A stretch of 11,807 nucleotides of DNA from Treponema sp. (GTDB lineage Bacteria; Spirochaetota; Spirochaetia; Treponematales; UBA12059), in the NCBI GenBank assembly GCA_012517645.1, contig JAAYUR010000298.1, forward strand, positions 1-11,807, given 5' to 3'. The position numbers and the translations under genes were made by a program. Of this stretch, positions 6,128-11,807 are shown in pieces; the first letter of the stretch is position 1, and each line of letters opens with the position of its first letter. The notes beneath the pieces were generated by a model. The model did no database searches, had not been told where the DNA came from, and was given only the letters and a program-made list of their open reading frames with translations.

Positions 6128-6156
6128 TTGCCCAAAGCCCGCGGGCGGGATAGGAT
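6128..6156 (+). promoter_or_regulatory. Promoter of the glutamine synthetase / cupin genes
   Basis: TTGCCC (6128-6133) and TAGGAT (6151-6156) are separated by 17 nt; the spacer holds the palindrome GCCCGCGGGC (6137-6146), which could be an operator or just GC-rich background. The start would be near 6163, about 28 nt before the ATG. I see no GlnR- or NtrC-type binding site or sigma-54 -24/-12 element. Confidence 0.5.
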
Positions 6157-6190
6157 ATTCTCCCCCTAGCGTGGATAAAAGGAGCATTGT

Positions 6191-7543
6191 ATGAAAATCG
6201 CCCCGTACACGGGGGACATGGATTCCTTCGATTACCTGTCCCTGTTAGTCATCGACCTCCAGGGCGCCCTGCGCTCGGTCTCTTTGCCCCGGTCCTACGT
6301 GTCCGAGAAGGTCCTGGCGGACGGCATCGGCTTCGACGCCTCAAACTTCTCCTTCGCCCAGGTCCATTCCAGCGACATGACCGCGGTTCCCGACATGTCC
6401 TCTGCCTTCCTGGAGGAGCGCGGGGAATTCCGTGTGCTCCACGCCTTCTGCGACGTCCGATCCACCGACGGCAAACCCTTCCTCCAGTATCCCCGGGTGG
6501 TGGCCCGCCGGGCGGAAGAGCACCTTCGCGCCACGGGGATCGGCGAGGAAGCCCACATGCTGGTGGAGCTGGAGTTCTACGTCTTCGAGGACGTCCGCTA
6601 CCACACCACCGTGGACAAATCCTACTATTTCGTGGAGAGCGCCGAGGGGCTGGGGGAGGAGAACGAGGACCGGGACCGCTTCGGCCTGTCCAAGGGCTAC
6701 CATCGGATTGGACCGGACGAGAAGTACGGCATCCTCCGGGACCGGGCGGTGCGCACCATGCTGGAAGCCGGCATCCCCGTCAAGTACCACCACCACGAGG
6801 TGGGGGCCTCCCAGATGGAGATCGAGCTGGACTTCATGAGCCTCTCCCGGGCGGCGGACGCGGTGGTCCTGGCCAAGTGGATTCTCAAGTCCACGGCGGA
6901 CGAGCTGGGGCTCAAGATAACCTTCATGCCCAAGCCTATGTACAAGATCGCCGGCAGCGGGATGCACGTGCACCAGTACGTCACCAAGGGCGGCAAGAGC
7001 ATTTTCCCGGGGGAGGGGCTGTACGGCCTGTCCGAGGCGGGGTTGGCCTACACGGCGGGCATCCTGTCCCACGCCCGGACGGGGTCCCTCCTGGCCTTCT
7101 CCAACCCCAGCACGAACAGCTACCGCCGCCTGGTCCCGGGCTACGAGGCCCCGGTCTCCGCCACCTTCGCCCAGGGGTCCCGGGCCGCGGCCATCCGCAT
7201 CCCCGGTTACCTGAAGAAGGGCCACGCCCGGGTGGAGTTCCGAACCGGCGACGCGACGGCCAACACCTACTATTTCCTGGCGGCCATGCTCCTGGCGGGC
7301 CTGGACGGGGTGCAGAGGAACCTGGATCCCGTCCGACTCGGTTTTTCCACCGCAAAACCGGGACCCAAGAACACCTTCCCCACGGGGCTCTACCACGTCC
7401 TCGGAGGGCTCAAGAAGGACCGGGACTACCTGGCCCCCGCCTTTCCGGAGGAGCTCTTGTCCAACTGGATCGAGTCCAAGATCAAGGAAGCGGAGTACGT
7501 GTACAACGCCCCGGTTCCCCAGGAATACGAGCTGTACTTCTAG
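6191..7543 (+). CDS. Glutamine synthetase family protein, type I
   Basis: A 450-residue type I glutamine synthetase, a cytoplasmic enzyme family that joins glutamate and ammonia using ATP. Active-site signatures in order: FDAS plus SDM (48-63, the Asp50-type loop), VELEFYVF (125-132, metal-binding Glu), HHHEVGASQMEIEL (200-213), GSGMHVHQ (255-262), NSYRRLVPGYEAP (309-321, including the catalytic-flap Glu E319), SRAAAIRIP (330-338) and VEFR (348-351). The catalytic residues seem present, so it should be active. Two signatures differ from canonical GlnA: FDGSS is FDASN, and the segment after VEFR reads TGDATANTYY rather than PDPxxNPY. No adenylylation-site NLYDLP motif is seen. Length is normal. 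AGGAG lies 6 nt before the ATG. A different amine acceptor, as in related ligases such as PuuA, cannot be excluded, so I leave the symbol blank. Confidence 0.88.
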   Translation: MKIAPYTGDMDSFDYLSLLVIDLQGALRSVSLPRSYVSEKVLADGIGFDASNFSFAQVHSSDMTAVPDMSSAFLEERGEFRVLHAFCDVRSTDGKPFLQYPRVVARRAEEHLRATGIGEEAHMLVELEFYVFEDVRYHTTVDKSYYFVESAEGLGEENEDRDRFGLSKGYHRIGPDEKYGILRDRAVRTMLEAGIPVKYHHHEVGASQMEIELDFMSLSRAADAVVLAKWILKSTADELGLKITFMPKPMYKIAGSGMHVHQYVTKGGKSIFPGEGLYGLSEAGLAYTAGILSHARTGSLLAFSNPSTNSYRRLVPGYEAPVSATFAQGSRAAAIRIPGYLKKGHARVEFRTGDATANTYYFLAAMLLAGLDGVQRNLDPVRLGFSTAKPGPKNTFPTGLYHVLGGLKKDRDYLAPAFPEELLSNWIESKIKEAEYVYNAPVPQEYELYF

Positions 7544-7594
7544 GAGTCCGGCGAATTCCGAGTCGGGCCGAGCCCGCATCTACAGGAGGCATCA

Positions 7595-7921
7595 ATGGTG
7601 ATCAGGAACGCGGACGTGAAGAAGAAGGACTTGTTCCCCGGCGCCAGCCGCAAGATCCTGGCCCGGGGGGGCAAGCTTATGGTCGTGGAAGTGCGGTTCG
7701 CCGCGGGATCCGTCGTGGAGGCCCACAAGCATCCCCACGAGCAGGCCAGCTACGTGGTCTCCGGAAAACTGGCCCTGACCATGGACGGTCGGGAGGAGAT
7801 CCTGGGACCCGGGGACTCGTTCTACGCGGGACCGGATGTCTCCCACGGAGTAAGATTCCTGGAGGACTCGGTGGTGGTGGACACCTTCACGCCCCAGCGG
7901 GAGGACTTTCTCCAAGGCTAG
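7595..7921 (+). CDS. Small cupin protein, KdgF-like
   Basis: A 108-residue single-domain cupin. Motif 1 reads HKHPHEQASYVVSG (44-57), supplying H44, H46 and Q50 or E49 as metal ligands. Motif 2 reads PGDSFYAGPDVSHGV (72-86), supplying H84. The overall pattern, including the ending DTFTPQREDFL, resembles KdgF-type cupins, which linearise 4,5-unsaturated uronates from pectin and alginate. Many look-alikes have other or unknown roles, and no pectin or uronate gene is nearby, so the function is unproven. AGGAGG lies 5 nt before the ATG. It follows the glutamine synthetase gene by 51 nt, with only a small 5-bp-stem hairpin (7564-7576) and no T-tract between, so co-transcription is likely. The last 35 bp overlap the opposing histidine kinase gene. 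Confidence 0.85.
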   Translation: MVIRNADVKKKDLFPGASRKILARGGKLMVVEVRFAAGSVVEAHKHPHEQASYVVSGKLALTMDGREEILGPGDSFYAGPDVSHGVRFLEDSVVVDTFTPQREDFLQG

Positions 7922-9284
7922 GGTCCGACGCCCCGGGGACGGCGAGGGGGATGGAGATCTCGAACTCGCTGCCCTTCCCGGGCTCGGACCGCACCCGGAC
8001 CTCCCATCCGTGGGAATCCGCCACTCCCCGCACGATGGCAAGCCCCAGTCCCAGCCCCTGTTCCCGACGGGATGAGGTCCCCCGATAGAATAGGTCGAAG
8101 ATTCGGGGCAGATCCTCCTCCGGAATGCCCGGGCCGTCATCGGAAATCGTAAGCACGATCCGATCCGGCTCCGCCCGGGCGGCCAGGCGGACCAGGCCTC
8201 CCGGTTCCGTATACCTCAACGCGTTATTCACGATGTTTTCCAGGGCCCGCTGGGCAAGGCGTTCGTCCATGGGTGCCGACACTCCCTCGGGTATGTCCAG
8301 GGAGATTTCCGCCCGGCGCCCCAGGAGCTCCGCGTCCTCCCGGGACCGCCGGGCCAGGTCCCCCAGGAAGGCCGCTAGGGCGACGGGCCGGAGATGCCGC
8401 CTCCACTCGGCGGTGTCCATCCGGACGAAATCGATCAGGTCGTCCACCATCCCGTCCAGCTGGTCCACTTTGGATCCGATGATCTCGACGCAGCGGTCCC
8501 GGGCCTCCGGATCGTCCGCCATCCCGTCGCCGATGGCCTCGGCATACCCCTTGATCAGGGCCAGGGGTGTCTTGAGGTCGTGGGATATCCCCATGATGAA
8601 GCGGCTGCGGCGGGTTCGGTCCTCCTTCAGGGCGTCCCGCATGCGGACCAGGGATCCCGCCAGGACCGCCAACTCCCCGCCCCCCCGGACTTCCACCGGA
8701 ACGTCCAGCTCCCCCGCGGCGATCCGCCGGGTGGCGGCCTCCAGGGCCAGGACGGACTGGGTCAGGGATCGGGCGATCAGGATGGATCCGGCGGCGGAAA
8801 AGACGAAGAGGGCGGCCAGGAGGGTCGCGAAGGTCTCGAAGAGGCGCTGGAAGGGGCTGGGGGGCCGGCGTCCGTCCCGGGTGATCCGGGTCAGGACGAC
8901 CAGGCGCCCCTCCCCGGTGCGGACCGGGGAGTCCACCTGGTACAGGTAGCGGCCTCCGGTCGCCCGGATCCGGTCCAGGACTTCCGCGTCCGAGACGGTC
9001 CGGCCGGCTTCGAGTCCCTCGATGGAGGAGAAGAGGACCCGCATGCCCGTGTCCAGGACCGTGAACTCCACGGTGGGCGGCTTGCGCTCCATGAAACGGG
9101 CCAGCTCTTCCCAGGCCGCCCGGTCCACCGTCCGGCCCGCCAGCTGGACGATCTCCTCGTACCCGGGCACCCGGGGGGCATGGGATTCCTGGAGGCGCCA
9201 GGCGAAGTAGAAGCCCGCCATCACCGCCACGGGAACCACCACGATGCCCGCCACCAGGAGGTAGAACTGGGTGCGGATCCTCAT
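7887..9284 (-). CDS. Sensor histidine kinase (HAMP, HisKA, HATPase)
   Basis: A 465-residue inner-membrane kinase. Order of parts: a membrane helix (about 7-28); an extracytoplasmic sensor of about 115 residues (about 29-146) I do not recognise; a second helix (about 150-171); a HAMP linker (about 172-225); a HisKA domain with the phospho-acceptor in GISHDLKTPL (H235); and an ATPase domain with N-box ENIVNNALRYT (349-359), G1 DDGPGIP (382-388) and G2 GLGLGLAI (410-417). All catalytic boxes are intact, so it should autophosphorylate and pass phosphate to the regulator encoded just upstream. The start overlaps that gene's stop as ATGA, and GGAG lies about 7 nt ahead. The Pro/Ser/Gly-rich last 15 residues are encoded opposite the cupin gene's 3' end. 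The stimulus is unknown. Confidence 0.93.
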   Translation of the reverse strand: MRIRTQFYLLVAGIVVVPVAVMAGFYFAWRLQESHAPRVPGYEEIVQLAGRTVDRAAWEELARFMERKPPTVEFTVLDTGMRVLFSSIEGLEAGRTVSDAEVLDRIRATGGRYLYQVDSPVRTGEGRLVVLTRITRDGRRPPSPFQRLFETFATLLAALFVFSAAGSILIARSLTQSVLALEAATRRIAAGELDVPVEVRGGGELAVLAGSLVRMRDALKEDRTRRSRFIMGISHDLKTPLALIKGYAEAIGDGMADDPEARDRCVEIIGSKVDQLDGMVDDLIDFVRMDTAEWRRHLRPVALAAFLGDLARRSREDAELLGRRAEISLDIPEGVSAPMDERLAQRALENIVNNALRYTEPGGLVRLAARAEPDRIVLTISDDGPGIPEEDLPRIFDLFYRGTSSRREQGLGLGLAIVRGVADSHGWEVRVRSEPGKGSEFEISIPLAVPGASDPSLGESPPAGA

Positions 9285-9991
9285 GCCGGGTCTCCCGACG
9301 GGGAGGGGAGGGCGAACCGGTAACCCATGCCGTGGACCGTCTCCAGGAAGCGGGGGTTCGAGGGATCCTCCTCAAGTTTCTTCCGCAGGCGCTGGATATA
9401 GACCGCCACGGCGGTCAGGTCCCCGTAGGCGTTCTTCCAGACCGCGGCGTAGATGGACTGGGGCGAGAGGGGACGTCCCGGGTTCCCGGCCAGGAAGGCC
9501 AGGACCGCGTATTCCTTGGCGGAGAGGGGAACCCTCTGCCCGTCCTTCTTGAGGACGCAGGCCTCCGTGTCCAGGGCGTAGGGTCCGAACCGGACCGTCC
9601 CGGGGGAATCCCGGGACGCGGTCCCCTCCTGGGCCCGCCGGAGGAGGGCCCGCACCCGGGCGGTGAGGACCCGGGGGGAAAAGGGTTTCGTGACGAACTC
9701 GTCCGCCCCGTACCCGAGGCCGGCGATGATGTCCTCGTCCGCGTCCCGGGCGGATACGATCAGGACCGGGCAACGTCCGGTTTTGCGGAACTCGTGGAGG
9801 AATTCGAAGCCGTCCATGCCGGGCAGGTTGAGATCCAGGATGACCAGGTCCGGGGGCCACTCCGGGACCTGGGCCAGGGCGGCCTCGGCGGTGTCCGCCT
9901 GGCGTGTCTCCATCCCCTCCTTGGACAGGTAGAGCGCCACGAGGTCGGAGAGCTCCGCGACGTCCTCCACGATAAGAACCCGGGCCTTCAT
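9281..9991 (-). CDS. OmpR-family response regulator
   Basis: A 236-residue regulator with a receiver domain (about 1-115) and a winged-helix DNA-binding domain (about 134-227). Receiver residues are canonical: E9-D10 acidic pair, phospho-acceptor D53 in ILDLNLPG, S80 and K102 in TKPF. The effector ends with the typical ETVHGMGYRF. An ATG three codons earlier (9998-10000) is possible. I prefer 9991 because GAAGGG lies 9 nt before it but directly abuts the earlier ATG, and because the predicted transcript start near 10007 would leave only about 7 nt of leader. It is co-transcribed with its kinase through an ATGA overlap. The divergent efflux genes are the obvious target, which is inference from position; autoregulation is also plausible. 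Confidence 0.93.
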   Translation of the reverse strand: MKARVLIVEDVAELSDLVALYLSKEGMETRQADTAEAALAQVPEWPPDLVILDLNLPGMDGFEFLHEFRKTGRCPVLIVSARDADEDIIAGLGYGADEFVTKPFSPRVLTARVRALLRRAQEGTASRDSPGTVRFGPYALDTEACVLKKDGQRVPLSAKEYAVLAFLAGNPGRPLSPQSIYAAVWKNAYGDLTAVAVYIQRLRKKLEEDPSNPRFLETVHGMGYRFALPSPSGDPA

Positions 9992-10013
9992 GTCTGGCAT
10001 CCCTTCAGGTTCG

Positions 10014-10043
10014 AGTATAGGCGCGGGTTCCCGGCGGGGACAA
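10014..10043 (-). promoter_or_regulatory. Promoter of the two-component system
   Basis: On the minus strand, TTGTCC (10038-10043) and TATACT (10014-10019) are separated by 18 nt. The start would be near 10007, giving a very short leader to the regulator's ATG at 9991. Confidence 0.55.
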
Positions 10044-10052
10044 CGGGAGGGA

Positions 10053-10109
10053 GGCCGGAGGGGCCGGAAATAACAAAAAATTATGCGCTCTTAATCCGGG
10101 ATATATAGT
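10053..10109. promoter_or_regulatory. Divergent control region of the efflux operon (tentative)
   Basis: Between the regulator and the TolC-like gene, two direct copies of GGCCGGA (10053-10059 and 10062-10068, period 9 bp) are followed by an AT-rich stretch (about 10068-10108) that contrasts with the surrounding GC-rich DNA. OmpR-type regulators bind direct repeats, so this is a possible binding region, but the repeat is GC-rich and could be chance. TATAGT (10104-10109) looks like a -10 box but lies too close to the ribosome site, so the efflux promoter is not resolved. Confidence 0.3.
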
Positions 10110-10123
10110 CCGGGGAGCATGGA

Positions 10124-11440
10124 ATGGCGTATGCTTGCGGCATGCGACGATTCTCGATGCTGATCCTTGCGGCGGCCCTAGCCGTTTCGGCCGCCCGGGC
10201 GCAGGCGGCCCCGCCTCTTCCCCCCGCGGCGTCGACCGCCGGGACCGCGGAGGCCCTGACCCCGGCGGCCGCGGTGGAGCTGGCCCTGGCCGGCAACCTC
10301 TCCCTGGCCCGGAGCCGGGTGGATCTGGCCGCCGCGGAGAGGGCTCTTGCCCGGGCCTGGAACGGGGCGGCTCCGGGGATCACCCTGTCCGCGGGAGCCC
10401 GAAGGTCCAGCGCGATGGAAACGATAACCCTTTCCGGTTCCGCGGGGATTTCCGTCACCCTGGCGCCCCGCACACTCCACGAAATTCGGAAGGCCCGGGC
10501 CGCCCTGGATGCCCAGACCCTGGCGTATGATACCGCGGCCCGGTCCCTGGAACTCGAGGTCCGCAAGGCCTACTACTCCCTGGCGCTTGCCCGGGAGAAC
10601 ATCGCCGTCCTGAGGCAATCTCTGGCCACAGCCCAGAAGGCCTACGACCAGGCGGAAGCCAAGAGGAAGGCCGGGCTGGCCTCGGAGCTGGACGCCCTGT
10701 CCGCCCGGGTGAATCTGGAAAACCTCAAGCCCGGTCTGGAGAGCGCCTTGACGGCCTATGAGACCCAAAAGGCACGGTTCAAGCAGACCCTGGGTCTGGA
10801 TCCGTCGGCGCCCCTGGAACTGGCCGGAAGCCTGGCCGAGGCCTCCTCGATCTCGAAGATCGAACTTCCGGTATCCTTCGGGGATTCCCCCGCCGTGGCG
10901 ACGCTCCGGGCGTCCCTGGAAAGCGCCCGGGTCGCGGAGGCCGCGGCTCGTTCCGCCACCCGTTCCCCGTCCCTGCTCCTATCGGGCTCCTACAGCCCAC
11001 AATCCACGGATTCCGGGCCCTGGAAGGACGGCGGCTCCCTGAGCGCGACCCTCTCCTTCTCCCTGGACAGCCTCATGCCCTGGTCGGCGGCCCGGGAAGC
11101 GGCGGACAAGGCCCGGGACGCGGTGATCAAGGCGGAAAGCCAGCTGGCCGAGGGGATCGTAGCGGCGGATATCTCCCGGGAATCCCTCCGGCGCTCGATC
11201 GAGCAGTCCCTGTCCTCCCTTCAGGCCCGCCGCCTGACCGTGGAGATGGCGGAGAGGTCCTACCGCCTGACCGAGGAGGCCTATGCCTTCGGAACCAAGG
11301 ACGTCCTGAGCCTACAAAAGGCCGGGGATACCCTGCAGGAGGCCCGGGCGAACCTCCTCAAGGAGGCCTTCAACCTGGTATCCGCCCTGCTGGACCTGGA
11401 ATACGCGCTGGGGCTTCCCTTCGGGACCCTGGGGAGGTGA
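10124..11440 (+). CDS. TolC-family outer-membrane efflux protein
   Basis: A 438-residue precursor of a TolC-like channel, which forms a trimeric barrel with a long periplasmic helical tunnel through which inner-membrane pumps export substrates. A Sec signal peptide is visible (basic MRRF, hydrophobic Ala/Leu core, likely cleavage after ARAQA near residue 28). Family features follow: LTPAAAVELALAGNLSL near 45-61, long Ala/Lys/Glu-rich helices (about 125-210 and 320-425) and beta-type stretches such as LLLSGSYSPQ (about 274-283), in the twofold internal repeat typical of the family. The ATG at 10124 has GGGGAG 6 nt upstream; the internal ATG at 10142 has no ribosome site. The adaptor gene begins 2 nt after its stop. 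Probably part of an RND- or ABC-type export system. Confidence 0.9.
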   Translation: MAYACGMRRFSMLILAAALAVSAARAQAAPPLPPAASTAGTAEALTPAAAVELALAGNLSLARSRVDLAAAERALARAWNGAAPGITLSAGARRSSAMETITLSGSAGISVTLAPRTLHEIRKARAALDAQTLAYDTAARSLELEVRKAYYSLALARENIAVLRQSLATAQKAYDQAEAKRKAGLASELDALSARVNLENLKPGLESALTAYETQKARFKQTLGLDPSAPLELAGSLAEASSISKIELPVSFGDSPAVATLRASLESARVAEAAARSATRSPSLLLSGSYSPQSTDSGPWKDGGSLSATLSFSLDSLMPWSAAREAADKARDAVIKAESQLAEGIVAADISRESLRRSIEQSLSSLQARRLTVEMAERSYRLTEEAYAFGTKDVLSLQKAGDTLQEARANLLKEAFNLVSALLDLEYALGLPFGTLGR

Positions 11441-11442
11441 TC
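11433..11442 (+). promoter_or_regulatory. Very strong Shine-Dalgarno of the adaptor gene
   Basis: GGAGGTGATC is complementary to ten consecutive bases at the usual bacterial 16S 3' end. It contains the TGA stop of the TolC-like gene and lies directly before the GTG at 11443. This fixes the adaptor start and suggests efficient, coupled translation despite the GTG codon. Confidence 0.8.
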
Positions 11443-11807
11443 GTGAGGAAACGCAACATCGTCCTGCTGATCTTCTTTTCCGCCGCCGTCGCCCTGGTCC
11501 TGCTCCTGCCTAAACCCAAGGCCGCCGGGGCGGCGGGACAGGCGGGGCCTCCCGCGGCGCGATCCGGCTCGGTCGCCTCCGCAGCGCCGGGCCCGTCCGA
11601 AGCGGCGGGCTCGGGGGGGCCGGCCGACGCCGCAGGCCCGGGGAGGCCTCTCGGGGCAAACGCCGGCGCCCCGGGGCCGGCGGCCTCGAGTCCGGGAACC
11701 GCGGGTCCGGGAGCCGCCGGGGGCGGACGCGTGGGCCGATCCGCCGGGACCGGCGTCGCCTTCGCGGTCCGGACCGAGCCGGTGCGGCGGGGAACCATCC
11801 AGGACTA
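11443..11807 (+). CDS. Membrane-fusion efflux adaptor, N-terminal part (cut by window end)
   Basis: The first 121 residues of a gene that runs off the window. It starts with GTG, a basic MRKRN and one membrane helix (about 6-22). A long Ala/Gly/Pro/Ser-rich low-complexity stretch follows (about 27-103). Then VRTEPVRRGTIQD, at the visible end, matches the beginning of periplasmic adaptors of the HlyD/AcrA type (strand before the biotinyl-lipoyl-like domain). Such adaptors link an inner-membrane transporter to a TolC-type channel, in agreement with the gene 2 nt upstream. The low-complexity linker is much longer than usual for the family. The transporter gene would be expected just beyond the window; whether RND or ABC type cannot be seen. 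Confidence 0.8.
   Translation, partial: MRKRNIVLLIFFSAAVALVLLLPKPKAAGAAGQAGPPAARSGSVASAAPGPSEAAGSGGPADAAGPGRPLGANAGAPGPAASSPGTAGPGAAGGGRVGRSAGTGVAFAVRTEPVRRGTIQD

Noticed and set aside
6341..7579. 412-codon open frame on the minus strand opposite glutamine synthetase
   Set aside because: It is antisense to conserved catalytic motifs, with Val/Gly/Leu-rich low-information sequence and no ribosome site of note.
7922..7960. GC-rich CCCCGGGG palindrome after the cupin stop as a terminator
   Set aside because: There is no T-tract on either strand, and the stretch lies inside the histidine kinase coding region.
6187..8088. 633-codon open frame on the plus strand spanning the glutamine synthetase and cupin genes
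   Set aside because: It is rich in Gly, Pro, Arg and His with no recognisable motif, and lies out of frame over two well-supported genes. Long empty frames are expected in GC-rich DNA.
10104..10109. TATAGT as the -10 box of the TolC-like gene
   Set aside because: Transcription would start inside the ribosome site, and no good -35 lies 16-18 nt upstream (TTATGC is weak).

Overview
The window is GC-rich bacterial chromosome with tightly packed genes. A TolC-family outer-membrane protein, an efflux adaptor and a predicted lipoprotein point to a diderm (Gram-negative-type) cell. The glutamine synthetase is of type I and lacks an adenylylation-site motif. The pairing of condensation-fold acyltransferase-like proteins with a DUF6320-type membrane protein, next to DUF554 and LUD proteins, is a mix I associate with Firmicutes and spirochaetes. 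Given the outer-membrane parts, a high-GC spirochaete is my best but low-confidence guess.

Layout, left to right. (1) An initiator tRNA-fMet on the minus strand (1-73) has its own promoter just upstream. (2) A minus-strand run, probably one operon, covers 4349 to 140: a DUF554 membrane protein, two tandem paralogous condensation-domain proteins, and a zinc-ribbon six-helix membrane protein translationally coupled (ATGA overlap) to the second paralogue. (3) A divergent control region (about 4350-4438) has a 15-bp palindrome and overlapping -10 boxes. It leads to a plus-strand pair: a small cysteine-rich protein and a TPR-like lipoprotein. These end in a 100-bp block of three consecutive hairpins, the last a likely terminator. 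(4) A minus-strand LUD-domain protein with a C-terminal cysteine cluster is divergent from a plus-strand glutamine synthetase family gene and a KdgF-like cupin. (5) A minus-strand two-component system (OmpR-type regulator, then histidine kinase, ATGA overlap) has a kinase gene whose 3' end overlaps the cupin gene's 3' end by 35 bp. (6) Divergent from the regulator, a plus-strand TolC-like gene is followed 2 bp later by a membrane-fusion (efflux adaptor) gene cut by the window edge.

How they may work together. The two-component system is placed to control the divergent efflux operon, as is common for such arrangements. The two condensation proteins and the zinc-ribbon membrane protein form a compact unit that probably carries out or supports an acyl transfer at the membrane; its substrate cannot be read from the sequence, and it is the best candidate here for an undescribed system. 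Glutamine synthetase and the cupin look co-transcribed but have no obvious shared pathway. No CRISPR array, insertion sequence, phage gene or rRNA was seen, and no gene-free stretch exceeds 300 bp.
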